Origin: Kiritimatiellaeota bacterium B1221
GTDB taxonomy: Bacteria > Verrucomicrobiota > Kiritimatiellia > SS1-B-03-39 > UBA6053
Assembly: GCA_029269125.1 (NCBI GenBank)
Contig: JARHXX010000012.1
Coordinates: forward strand, 1-64,000
Length of the DNA stretch: 64,000 nucleotides
Reading direction: 5' to 3'
In this document: positions 50,601-58,882 of the stretch, piece after piece
Layout of the letters: each line of letters begins with the position of its first letter
Position numbering within the stretch: position 1 is the stretch's first letter
Translations under genes and position numbers: made by a program
Notes under the pieces: generated by a model
The model's database searches: none
Told to the model about the DNA's origin: nothing
The model's input: the letters and a program-made list of their open reading frames with translations, nothing else

Positions 50601-52763
50601 TCCCTGGCCGACGCCACCAGCCGGCGTTGGACCGCACTCGCAGCTGCCGGAAATAAAATCCTGTTTTTTGAACAGGAGCACCCTTTGCATTTCCAAGGGA
50701 TTCCTGCCGATGTGGAACCAACGGACTACGACGGGCGCATGGCATTCTCCCAGAACCTCAGCCATCCCATCTTCTCCGGACTCGCCCAAGCAGATCTCTC
50801 CCTCTGGGCCGGTGATCACGTGGTCTACCGAAACGCCCTCCGCAAACCCAGTCGGGGCGCGACCTCTTTGGTGCAGGTTGACGATGAACTCGGCTGCAGC
50901 GCCATGCTTGAAGTCCCCATTGAACAAGGCCTTCTCCTCATGAGCCAAATGGCCGTCAGTGAAAAACTCGAAACCGAAGTGGTGGCACGCCGCCTCTTCG
51001 ACAATCTGGTGCACTATGCAGCGACCTACCAACGGGTCACCCGTCAAATTGAAACCGTGGTTTCAAACCCAACCAACCTGAAAGCGCTCCACGACATCGG
51101 TGTGTCGGCCACAGAGAATAGTGATCCCGTCGCCAGCCTCAAAGCCAACCCCCGGGGGATTGTCATCGTGGAGGGCACTGCGGAAAATCTGACCGCCCTG
51201 GCCGAGGCTCCCCGGGAAGTCGAGACCTTTACCCAATCCGGTGGCTACCTGCTCCTTCTCGACATCACCCCCGATTCGTTGCAGGCCTTTAATCAACTCG
51301 TGGGTTACGACCATGTGCTGCGCCCCTTCCGGGAAGAGCGGGTGCGCTTCCCCGCTGTGCGCAATCCCCTCACCGCCGGCCTCACCCTCCCGGATGTGGT
51401 GATGAGCAGTGGACGCCGTATTCAATCCTGGAACCGTGATGAATGGCCGACCAACGATGCTTTCGACTACATCGTCGACCTCAAAGATATTGCCCCCTTT
51501 TCGACTTTCCCCACTCCGGCAGAACTCGGGGATCATGACACCAAAGGTCCCGGCACCGACCGCTGGTTATTAAACATGGTCAACGGATACACCTCCTCTA
51601 CCCATTGGCGGATGGTCTACACGATTTGGACCGCAGATCCCGGCCCCCGCCCCCTACCCATCACCCTGCCCCGTGAAGAAATCATTACCGGCCTCACCCT
51701 CACCCCCAGCCGCACCTACAACGCCATCACCAAAATCCGCCTGGTCTTCGATGACAACCCCGATACTGTTCAGGAAATTGAAATAGGGCCCGAAGAAACC
51801 ACCCGCGCGACCCTCAACCCTCAATCCGCCCGCAAAGTGACCCTGGAGATCCTGGACTGGACCCGCGAGAGTGAGAAAACGCTGGTGGGGATTGACAATC
51901 TGGAACTCTTCGTGGAGCGGCCTGCCGACTTCGATCAAAGGGTTCGTCCCATGCTGAATATTGGAGGCCTCATCGCGTATCCCCGGGGAAAAGGCGGTAT
52001 GATTCTCAACCAATACGTATTCCGCGCAAACGAAGCAAACCCGGTGAACGCGGACAAAAAGAAAACCCTGCTCTCCACCTTGCTGAAAAATATGGGGGGC
52101 GATCTTGGGGGCGCCAAAACAGCGGTTGCAGGCTTTAATTTGCAGTACACCCCGCTGCCCCTCGACGGATCCGCCAATCTTTATCTCAGTAAAGCACAGG
52201 GCTGGTCTGCCAAAGGCGGAGACTTAAGTGCCTTACCCAAAGGTCCCAATACCTTTGCCGATGTCCGGTACCTGATTACAGACTTCTCCACCTCACCGCT
52301 CGAAAGCGGGGTCACCCTCAAACATCCCAAACTCAGCAGCAATGCCGGCGCTGAAATCGTCACCGGCATTCCCGTCAATGGCCCGGTCGACACCCTCTTT
52401 TTCCTGCATACCTTCCTGGAAACCCGAAGCTGGAAACCCCGTCGGGCCACAGATTCGGCGCCGGAACTGTTCCAGTATATCATCCATTACGAAGACGGCA
52501 GTGAAGCAAGGGCTGTTATCACCCTGAACGATGGGGTCGCCAACTGGTTGCAACCTGCGAATGCCCGCCCCTTGGCCCGGGCGGATATTGCCTGGACCGG
52601 TCCCGCGATCCGGGACCGCTTCCCCACCGTGTATCAATATCAATGGAACAACCCCTTTCCTGCCAGGAAAGTAACTTCGGTTGATTTGGCCTATGCAGAG
52701 AAAGGCAAAGACTTTGGTGCGCCGGTACTGCTGGGGCTCACGGCCGGACAGGTGAGAGAATAA
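47649..52763 (+). CDS. very large GH2-like glycoside hydrolase
   Basis: This 1,704-residue secreted enzyme has a signal peptide (1-22), an N-terminal carbohydrate-binding-like region, a jelly-roll sugar-binding domain (about 210-400, including WSHRFVLRTTVDIP), immunoglobulin-like domains, and a TIM barrel with predicted acid/base E656 (FIWELDNEL) and nucleophile E754 (IFFSETAF). After about 870 come further beta domains, a ThuA/amidotransferase-like part (ELWVWDPEGETLARL onward) and an F5/8-like module near 1,330-1,420. GH2 members act on beta-galactosides, -mannosides or -glucuronides; the substrate cannot be assigned here. It is long for the family (usually 600-1,100). Confidence 0.85.
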   Translation: MKFHICSLFALSTLLPFFTAIADSLWIESESIARKPDVAEITEWTRPELLSGGHLLAVNLDAKKVESHIPPEGIELAYPLTAQTSGTYTLWNRVVFENIRAPFEWRINGGPWERNSQLNQPVTNVQELSNWNPVGWTRMGSAELKAGENLLEIRLTRQPKDPQKPQGDLANLRYVSDVIHFTTNPDWQPNFQYAPGTDFQNGRDREAANTRFTLKDTPEARDHISLDGLWQYAPYDEIGEITEASRVSGTADYPDPDQLSWYGLPVPSNRNEASPDTRWSHRFVLRTTVDIPASMKNSAFVLEFEALNLIQTLFVNGKRIGDFDVVKSRWQVDISSAIEPGKPNEILLVVKDTYYALSVDNEGLGLRRIQYFPNRMFNRNQGITNRFDFPVAFGHQQTGILDSVTLTATETPVYIADTFVKPFPITEKSIDFDATLQNAGSRDQLATLRMSIQSWPDAQPLLEVGETTVQVPAGASATATLQTPSDPLTLWWTYDATLYTLVSEILIDGQVVDRQQTRFGNREWEIRGNQFYLNGVRQHLRSDLTHINPRPEIPKEKILADWKAIGTNMFRRRFQFPWNGLSPRDTLNWMDEAGMPVRMNAGTFDGQVAPYRLVEGDRNNRHARRMLFDRWHAQMMNGVDTFKNHPSVFIWELDNELVYINARNFGLLDEVEPEFSKMSHDILAFDPTRSTVTGGGSALRDQSLPTYGIHYFEDADRHYPDEAYTGEISLPREGTTRSRVWPVDFDKKPIFFSETAFLPGRNPAQFASFGGETTFLGKSEAKPAIGLYASWIAEGYRWKGYAANHVWFAKDFTDGAYTYAWQPVAILRREWNDTFAPGQQVSRELRVYNDLPDTRPISASWSLELDGKIIQTGSKTFEVAPGSFKTWNIQFTLPASAPRRTEGRLTLNATRADEVVFTHDLPVTLLPDPKPVPAPINGELWVWDPEGETLARLQAAGYSRIHEARSFAEIPDQFGLLVVGRNALSLADATSRRWTALAAAGNKILFFEQEHPLHFQGIPADVEPTDYDGRMAFSQNLSHPIFSGLAQADLSLWAGDHVVYRNALRKPSRGATSLVQVDDELGCSAMLEVPIEQGLLLMSQMAVSEKLETEVVARRLFDNLVHYAATYQRVTRQIETVVSNPTNLKALHDIGVSATENSDPVASLKANPRGIVIVEGTAENLTALAEAPREVETFTQSGGYLLLLDITPDSLQAFNQLVGYDHVLRPFREERVRFPAVRNPLTAGLTLPDVVMSSGRRIQSWNRDEWPTNDAFDYIVDLKDIAPFSTFPTPAELGDHDTKGPGTDRWLLNMVNGYTSSTHWRMVYTIWTADPGPRPLPITLPREEIITGLTLTPSRTYNAITKIRLVFDDNPDTVQEIEIGPEETTRATLNPQSARKVTLEILDWTRESEKTLVGIDNLELFVERPADFDQRVRPMLNIGGLIAYPRGKGGMILNQYVFRANEANPVNADKKKTLLSTLLKNMGGDLGGAKTAVAGFNLQYTPLPLDGSANLYLSKAQGWSAKGGDLSALPKGPNTFADVRYLITDFSTSPLESGVTLKHPKLSSNAGAEIVTGIPVNGPVDTLFFLHTFLETRSWKPRRATDSAPELFQYIIHYEDGSEARAVITLNDGVANWLQPANARPLARADIAWTGPAIRDRFPTVYQYQWNNPFPARKVTSVDLAYAEKGKDFGAPVLLGLTAGQVRE

Positions 52764-52813
52764 GCCCGCGAAATGGCAGGCCGTCCTATCGATGGTTGTG
52801 GTCTCCGAGCCGT

Positions 52814-53653
52814 CTAGCGACGGCGATGGACGATCATCATTCCGCCCAAAGCCATCCCGATTAAAAGGAGTGAGGAAGGTTCGGGGATCACCCCGAAAGT
52901 GAGGTGATCAATGGAGATGGAATTTGTGGGAGAAAGAGGGATATCCTCATTTAGACTGCTGTGCAAATATCCCACCGCCAGACCGGTGATGCTTTGCAGA
53001 CCATAATACGAATTGTCCGTAAAAGTATAACTCCCCGTTTCAATCAAGGGGCTGTCAGGAGTGCTCCCGCCCAGTCCGGTGATCGTGGTCACATAAGACA
53101 TCGTCCAAGCCGATCCGCCTCCGCCGGAGACCGTAATGATATTATCGATCTGCAATGCGCTGGGGAATAAAAATATATCAGAGGAAGTTCCGCCCCCTCC
53201 ATTAAATCGGGATTCGAGACTTTGGCTGACCCGGGTTTTGCCTACGCTGTTATACCCGGCAATCCCCTGATCAAACATCCCGCCGTCTGACCCCGTAAAG
53301 GGGTCGCGGTTTCCCGAATCCGTGGTGCGAATTCCAACCAGGGTGTTTACATTATAATCACCTGCATTCATGTTGAAATTACTGGTATCCAGGGTGTAAC
53401 TCAGTTGCAATTGTCCTGTCCCGCTCGCGAACAAAGTACTGCCATCAATCTCTTTAAACAAATAGGCGGTCTGATTTGTGGCCCCCGAGGTATAAACCAA
53501 TTGGCCATTCCCGCTGATCTTCCCGCCCGGATCTGAAATATGATCAAACCCCCAGATTCCAGTGCCGGTAAAGTCTTCCGAGAAGATAACTTCTGCCTGT
53601 AAAAGGCAAAAAGTCATACAAACGAACAATAGAATACAAAGAATTTTTTTCAT
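52814..53653 (-). CDS. PEP-CTERM secreted protein
   Basis: This 279-residue protein has a signal peptide (1-20), a Gly/Ser/Thr-rich beta body and a C-terminal VIPEPSSLLLIGMALGGMMI followed by VHRRR. The stop lies 50 bases from the convergent GH2-like stop. Function unknown; probably a surface or matrix protein. Confidence 0.85.
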   Translation of the reverse strand: MKKILCILLFVCMTFCLLQAEVIFSEDFTGTGIWGFDHISDPGGKISGNGQLVYTSGATNQTAYLFKEIDGSTLFASGTGQLQLSYTLDTSNFNMNAGDYNVNTLVGIRTTDSGNRDPFTGSDGGMFDQGIAGYNSVGKTRVSQSLESRFNGGGGTSSDIFLFPSALQIDNIITVSGGGGSAWTMSYVTTITGLGGSTPDSPLIETGSYTFTDNSYYGLQSITGLAVGYLHSSLNEDIPLSPTNSISIDHLTFGVIPEPSSLLLIGMALGGMMIVHRRR

Positions 53654-53991
53654 AAGAACCTGAAGCCGTAAGAGGAAGTTGAATGATTTTACCCCTTATG
53701 AGCTAAACAAAAAGTTTAGGCGAACCTTTAATACTGGGACCGTCCCAAACATCAGTGTATTTTCGAACAGTTTTCACCTGAAATTCTGTTGATGCGTAAT
53801 GTAACTTTACGAGAAGGGGCCGACCATTTGGGAATGGGATAATCTGCCGTACAATGCGCCAGAGCCGCACGATGTCAGCGGGATCCTCTCATACGAACGG
53901 AGACGGTGGTATCCCGGAAGCAACAAAATGCCGCAAGTTCAAACTATGTTTTGCGTGCAAAATAAATGGAATGCACATATAGAGCAAAAAT
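53654..53991. promoter_or_regulatory. gap with two palindromes between PEP-CTERM gene and GH130 gene
   Basis: No gene is recognised. TGGGACCGTCCCA (53735-53747) is a palindrome on one side; TTTTGC-GT-GCAAAA (53949-53962) lies 30 bases upstream of the GH130 start and is a fair candidate for a LacI-type operator. An open frame over 53812-53990 reads as protein-like but has no start. Confidence 0.45.
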
Positions 53992-55173
53992 ATGTCTACA
54001 ATCCCTCCTTTCAATTACGATCTTCGCCTTCAGGAACTCAACCAGCATCAACAGCAAGTGGTTAAAACCTCCAACCCGGGCACTTGGCATACCAGCAACT
54101 GGTACTGCAAACACCGTGATCCAATCATCACCCCGGCCCATGTCCCCGTTACCTGGCGTTATGATTTAAACCGCGAACGCAATCCCCTCCTCCTGGAAAT
54201 CCTCCCGATCCAAGCCACCTTTAACGCCGGTGCCATCGAACGGGATGGGCGCATCGCCATGATGGTGCGGGTAGAGGGCCATGACCGGAAATCCTTTTTT
54301 GGTCTGGCCTGGAGTGACTCCGGTGTCGATGGATTTGAATTTACTGATCATGCGATCGTGATGCCGGAAACCGAAGACCCGGACACCAATGTCTATGATA
54401 TGCGGATGGTCGAACATGCAGACGGCTGGGTATACGGCTTATTTTGCACCGAACGCAAAGACCCCAACGCCCCCCACGGCGATCTCTCCAGCGCTGTCGC
54501 ACAATGCGGCATTGCCCGGAGTAAAGATTTGGTGAACTGGGAACGGCTCCCCGACTTAAAAAGCCATTCCGCCCAACAGCGCAATGTGGTATTGCATCCC
54601 GAATTTGTCGATGGCAAATACGCCTTCTACACCCGTCCGCAAGATGGATTTATCGATGCAGGATCCGGCGGGGGCATCGGTTGGGCCTTATGTGATGACA
54701 TCACAAATCCAATAGTCGGTGAAGAAAGAGTCATGGAATCCCGGGCCTATCACACCATCAAAGAAGTGAAAAATGGTCAGGGGCCCGCCCCCATCAAATC
54801 TTCGATCGGCTGGATACATCTCGCCCACGGCGTCCGCGACACCGCCACCGGTCTCCGTTATGTGCTTTATGTTTTTGTGACCGACTTGGAGAATCCCGAT
54901 AAAGTCATTTACAGTCCGGGCGGAGCCTTCATCGTCCCCGAGGGAGATGAACAGCTGGGAGACCTCTCCCACATTGTATTCAGTAACGGCTGGGTTTGTC
55001 GCGATGATGGCACGGTCCTCATCTACTACGCCTCCTGTGATACCCGCATGCACGTGGCCTCCACCACCCTGGATCGCCTGATCGCCTATTGCCAATCCGT
55101 GCCAACCGATCCCCTTCGTTCATTCGCCTGTGTCGCCCAGCGCAATGAATTAATTGATCAAAATCCCGCTTGA
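53992..55173 (+). CDS. GH130-like beta-mannoside phosphorylase/hydrolase
   Basis: This 393-residue protein has the five-bladed propeller pattern of GH130: FNAGAIERDGRIAMMVRVEG, VYDMRMVEHADGWVYG, and GPAPIKSSIGWIHLAHGVR. GH130 enzymes phosphorolyse or hydrolyse beta-mannosides. No signal peptide is present, so it acts in the cytoplasm on short imported sugars. It starts the block GH130-GH28 with a ten-base gap. Confidence 0.85.
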   Translation: MSTIPPFNYDLRLQELNQHQQQVVKTSNPGTWHTSNWYCKHRDPIITPAHVPVTWRYDLNRERNPLLLEILPIQATFNAGAIERDGRIAMMVRVEGHDRKSFFGLAWSDSGVDGFEFTDHAIVMPETEDPDTNVYDMRMVEHADGWVYGLFCTERKDPNAPHGDLSSAVAQCGIARSKDLVNWERLPDLKSHSAQQRNVVLHPEFVDGKYAFYTRPQDGFIDAGSGGGIGWALCDDITNPIVGEERVMESRAYHTIKEVKNGQGPAPIKSSIGWIHLAHGVRDTATGLRYVLYVFVTDLENPDKVIYSPGGAFIVPEGDEQLGDLSHIVFSNGWVCRDDGTVLIYYASCDTRMHVASTTLDRLIAYCQSVPTDPLRSFACVAQRNELIDQNPA

Positions 55174-55182
55174 AAATCTGAC

Positions 55183-56511
55183 ATGATCACCACTTTTGCT
55201 CATCCCCGCATCTGTAATTTCGCCCACCATATTCAACTCAAGATCGAGGGGCAAGTGGTGGAAGTCCTGCACACCGAAGCCGCGGATTTTGCAAATTTCA
55301 TCTATGATCCTGCAGACGGACCGGTGCTGGTGGAAGTCTCTTATACCGATCGGGTTTTAGTGGATCAAGTAGACATCCGCCCCCGAACGCGGAACCATAA
55401 AGCTGATATACAAGCCGCCTCTTTCTCCTTCACTTTGGACAAACCCGAAAAATTAAGCTTGGAAGTTCCGGGGCGGCCTCCCCTCTTCTTCTGGGCCAAT
55501 CCTCCCGAAAAAGACCGCCCCGATCCTGAAGACCCCCATGTCCTCTACTTCAAAGCGGGACAGGTGTACGAAGTGGGCGAATGCCAGCTCGAAGACGGCC
55601 AAACCCTATACATTGAAGGCGGGGCCATGGTCCGTGGCAAGGTCAGAGCGAAGAACGCGGCCCACATCACGATCAGGGGGCATGGGATCTTAGACGGGGG
55701 CTTCTACTATCCTTCCAAAACTGAAGCCACCCATCTGGCCCGCTTTCACCGTTGTCAAAACGTCATCGTCCGTGACATTACCATGATTCAACCCAGCGGC
55801 TGGATGCTGGTACCGGTCGACTGTGATGAGGTCGAAATTTTTAATCTCAAACAAATTGGTGAAGTGGTGAGTTCGGACGGGATTGATGTGGTGGGGAGCC
55901 GCAAGGTGCATATTCACGATTGTTTTCTCAGGAACAATGATGACTGCGTGGTGATCAAAGCCTTCGTCATCGGCATCCAAAATAAAAACCGCATCCCCTG
56001 TGACGGACGGGGAAATGTGGCCGAAGTTTTGGTTGAAAACTGTATCTTCCTCAATGCCCCCGCCGGCAACGCCATGGAAATCGGGCACGAACTTAATGTG
56101 GAATATGTGCGGGATGTCACCTTCCGCAATATCGATGTTTTAAGTGTTCACGGGCAAGGCGCCGTCTTCTCCATTCATAATTACGCCCAGGCCCTGGTGG
56201 AAAATATTACCTTTGAAGATATCCGTATCGAACATTGTTACGACAAATTGATCGATTTTAGAATTTCACGGTCACGGTTTTCCGTAGGGGAAATCACCGG
56301 ACGAATCCGTAATGTGACCCTTCGCAATATCCAATGGTTTCAAGCCCCTAACAATATCGGCTATACCATCTCCCTCATCGGCGGCTGGAGTCCCGAAGCG
56401 GATATCCAAAATATCACTATCGAAAATTTTTGCATCAATGGACATCCTATTGAATCTTTGGACGAATTAGAGATCACCACCCGACACACCCGGGGCTTGC
56501 GTCTAATCTAA
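55183..56511 (+). CDS. GH28-like right-handed beta-helix enzyme
   Basis: This 442-residue protein shows the parallel beta-helix repeats of polygalacturonases, with SSDGIDV (D232) and NNDDCV (D253, D254) as catalytic acids and EIGHEL in place of the usual G-H-G. No signal peptide is seen, unlike most secreted GH28 enzymes, so it may work inside the cell on oligosaccharides. The N-terminal 120 residues form a beta-sandwich. Its stop overlaps the LacI gene end by four bases. Confidence 0.82.
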   Translation: MITTFAHPRICNFAHHIQLKIEGQVVEVLHTEAADFANFIYDPADGPVLVEVSYTDRVLVDQVDIRPRTRNHKADIQAASFSFTLDKPEKLSLEVPGRPPLFFWANPPEKDRPDPEDPHVLYFKAGQVYEVGECQLEDGQTLYIEGGAMVRGKVRAKNAAHITIRGHGILDGGFYYPSKTEATHLARFHRCQNVIVRDITMIQPSGWMLVPVDCDEVEIFNLKQIGEVVSSDGIDVVGSRKVHIHDCFLRNNDDCVVIKAFVIGIQNKNRIPCDGRGNVAEVLVENCIFLNAPAGNAMEIGHELNVEYVRDVTFRNIDVLSVHGQGAVFSIHNYAQALVENITFEDIRIEHCYDKLIDFRISRSRFSVGEITGRIRNVTLRNIQWFQAPNNIGYTISLIGGWSPEADIQNITIENFCINGHPIESLDELEITTRHTRGLRLI

Positions 56512-57569
56512 TTACAAGTATCTACTGCAGATCCCAGGGTCTCCCCTTCCACCCATTCCGGATCGACCACATGTTGCAGCGGATGTTCCGCAAACCCCCG
56601 CTCTCCCCGGACAATCATTTCCTGCAACATCTTTAGGGCACGTTGGATCATTTCCTCTGCGCGGCTGTCGTTTCCCGATATCAGGGGCGTATTCGGAATG
56701 GAGGTCCCACTGACCAAAACCGCCGCAAAACCGATGGGCCCCGGAAAACGATACCCTGCCGCCATAAGCGGATACACCATGGTCCAATGGTAAGCGACAA
56801 TCACGTCAGGCTGGACCTTATCAAGCCAAGCCAAGGTTCCTTTATCCAGTTGAGTCGGATTGTTGCCTTTGATCACCCGCCGTTGGCAACTCACCCCCTT
56901 CTTCACATACAAATGGCGAAAAGCTAAGAATGCGCCGAGGCGTGATTCATCATCTTCTCCCGCCGGGGTCTCCATCATCAAAACCGCCATGCGGCGAAAG
57001 CCCCTCGCCAAAACCTGCTTCAAACTTTGGATCAAAAATTCATAAGCACTGTGCCGCACAAAATGACAGGGGATCTCCGGCAGGGACCGGCTCATCTTTA
57101 TGATCGAAAACTTTTTCAACTCCTCCTTTACGGATTTCGAGACATTCCAGGGATAGGTGGCATCAACCAGCAATACGCCGTGCACGCCACGGTTCCACAA
57201 GACTTTAAACAACAGCTCCGGTGAGTCAAAAGTACTGGGGTCAAGCATCTCACCCGCAATTCCCATATGACTGCAGACATCCAAAAACAACGCCTCGTTA
57301 TATCGTCGTTGAGACAGCGCGACCACCACCAATTTTTTCTCAGGCGACACCCCGCCTCTTCCACGGGCCGTTTTCCCGGCCAGTAAAGACGCGACCGGAT
57401 TGATTTGATATCCATACGCCTCCGCCACGGCTTTGACCCGGGCCCGGGTCGCCGGTGCCACCCCGGGCATATTCCGCAATGCCTGGGAAACCGTAAAGGT
57501 GGAAACCCCCGCTGCTTTGGCGACTATTTCGCGGGTTACTTTGCTAGGCTTTTCATTAAATTGTTTCAT
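56508..57569 (-). CDS. LacI-family transcription regulator
   Basis: This 353-residue protein has the LacI HTH (REIVAKAAGVSTFTVSQAL, hinge AYGYQINPVASLLAG) and a ligand domain with VQPDVIVAYHWTMVYPLM. It is transcribed away from the next PEP-CTERM gene with a palindrome upstream. It probably senses a product of the polysaccharide pathway. Confidence 0.9.
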   Translation of the reverse strand: MKQFNEKPSKVTREIVAKAAGVSTFTVSQALRNMPGVAPATRARVKAVAEAYGYQINPVASLLAGKTARGRGGVSPEKKLVVVALSQRRYNEALFLDVCSHMGIAGEMLDPSTFDSPELLFKVLWNRGVHGVLLVDATYPWNVSKSVKEELKKFSIIKMSRSLPEIPCHFVRHSAYEFLIQSLKQVLARGFRRMAVLMMETPAGEDDESRLGAFLAFRHLYVKKGVSCQRRVIKGNNPTQLDKGTLAWLDKVQPDVIVAYHWTMVYPLMAAGYRFPGPIGFAAVLVSGTSIPNTPLISGNDSRAEEMIQRALKMLQEMIVRGERGFAEHPLQHVVDPEWVEGETLGSAVDTCN

Positions 57570-57583
57570 AGAACTCTTCCTTT

Positions 57584-57601
57584 AACCTACACGCGTAGGT
57601 T
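57584..57601. promoter_or_regulatory. probable LacI operator
   Basis: AACCTAC-ACGC-GTAGGTT is a palindrome with seven-base arms, 15 bases upstream of the LacI start. Its location fits autoregulation by this regulator. Confidence 0.65.
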
Positions 57602-57690
57602 TTTAGACCGTTGCGTTCAATTACAATCTATGAAATAATTATAGAGTACAACATCATAATCCATTTCCCCCTCCCAAACCCCAGCGTCAT

Positions 57691-58617
57691 ATGAAAAGTA
57701 TTTCCTCCCCTCTTTCCTCTCTCCTTGTTTTGGTGGTTTTTGGCTGTGCATCCTGCCTATCCGCTTCGTTACTTATCACTTCAGGCACACAATCCACCAC
57801 CATTGATTTTCAATCCGATATCGGTTTTGATAACAATGGCTCCAGTCCTGCCGACACAACTCCCACAGATAATGTGTTTAAATTTAAAGGGGGGACAGGA
57901 AACTACCGGCATCTCCTCGAAAACCAATCCAGCTCTTGGAATGCAGGTTGGTCCAATGACTACGGCATGTCTGCAGACGCTTGGTCCTGGAGCCAAACCA
58001 ATATTGATCTGGGGATGGGCCTCGGCAATCGCACGCAATTTAGTGACTACAATAACGATATGGATTCTAATGACTTGCAGGGTACAATAGCTGGTGTCAC
58101 CTTTGGGGACATCACCAGCTTCGGAATCACAGGCGACAGCTCTGACCTCGCTTATGGCATTGGAGATAATGGCGGCAACTGGCGGCCCTTCGCTTCCTTT
58201 GACCTTACTCTCAGAGTGCAAAACACATCAGGTGCAACCATCGACAACTGGAGTTTTGCGCTCGACACCTGGTATGCCGACGATGACAGCAGCCATGCAA
58301 ACATTTCCATTCTGTATTCCACCGACAATATAACCTTTACCGCCATTGACAGTTACACCACCAGCAACAACGCCGGTGTATACACGGAAAACGACCTTGC
58401 TGGTACATTTTCGGCCTCCATTGATTCCGGGGATTACCTCTACCTACAATTTGCAAATGATGTGGTTGGCGGATCGGGTAGCGGTGCAGGCGCCGTCATT
58501 GATAACTGGACCGTCACGGCAATTCCCGAACCCTCAAGTTTTGCACTTATGGGACTGTCACTCGGCGCCGTACTACTCTTCCGACGTCAGGGTGGGTTCA
58601 AAAGGAAGATGGCCTAA
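57691..58617 (+). CDS. PEP-CTERM secreted protein
   Basis: This 308-residue protein has a signal peptide (1-25), an Asp/Asn/Gly/Ser-rich beta body and the end AIPEPSSFALMGLSLGAVLL then FRRQGGFKRKMA. It faces the LacI gene across 121 bases and shares its control region. Function unknown. Confidence 0.85.
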   Translation: MKSISSPLSSLLVLVVFGCASCLSASLLITSGTQSTTIDFQSDIGFDNNGSSPADTTPTDNVFKFKGGTGNYRHLLENQSSSWNAGWSNDYGMSADAWSWSQTNIDLGMGLGNRTQFSDYNNDMDSNDLQGTIAGVTFGDITSFGITGDSSDLAYGIGDNGGNWRPFASFDLTLRVQNTSGATIDNWSFALDTWYADDDSSHANISILYSTDNITFTAIDSYTTSNNAGVYTENDLAGTFSASIDSGDYLYLQFANDVVGGSGSGAGAVIDNWTVTAIPEPSSFALMGLSLGAVLLFRRQGGFKRKMA

Positions 58618-58882
58618 GTCTCCAACGTTCCAACCGAACAAACAAACAGACAACCGGGTATTTCCTGCTGTACGGCCCCCTGTGATCCGGGATTTGGATA
58701 CCCCATCCGAAACGGGTAAATAACGTTTTGTTCCAATGCAACAAAGTGCGATCAAACAGGTTTGCGCTCTCCTGAGAGAACTCCTACAAAATGCCTGTGG
58801 CACACATGCCCCATCTGCCGAACCGGCAATCCCCCATATATTTTGATATTTGAATCCTTCACCATATTCCCACACTCACCTT

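Noticed and set aside
53812..53990. Protein-like open stretch (PYNAPEPHDVSGILSYERRR) before the GH130 gene
   Set aside because: There is no start codon or family resemblance; may be a remnant but cannot be supported.
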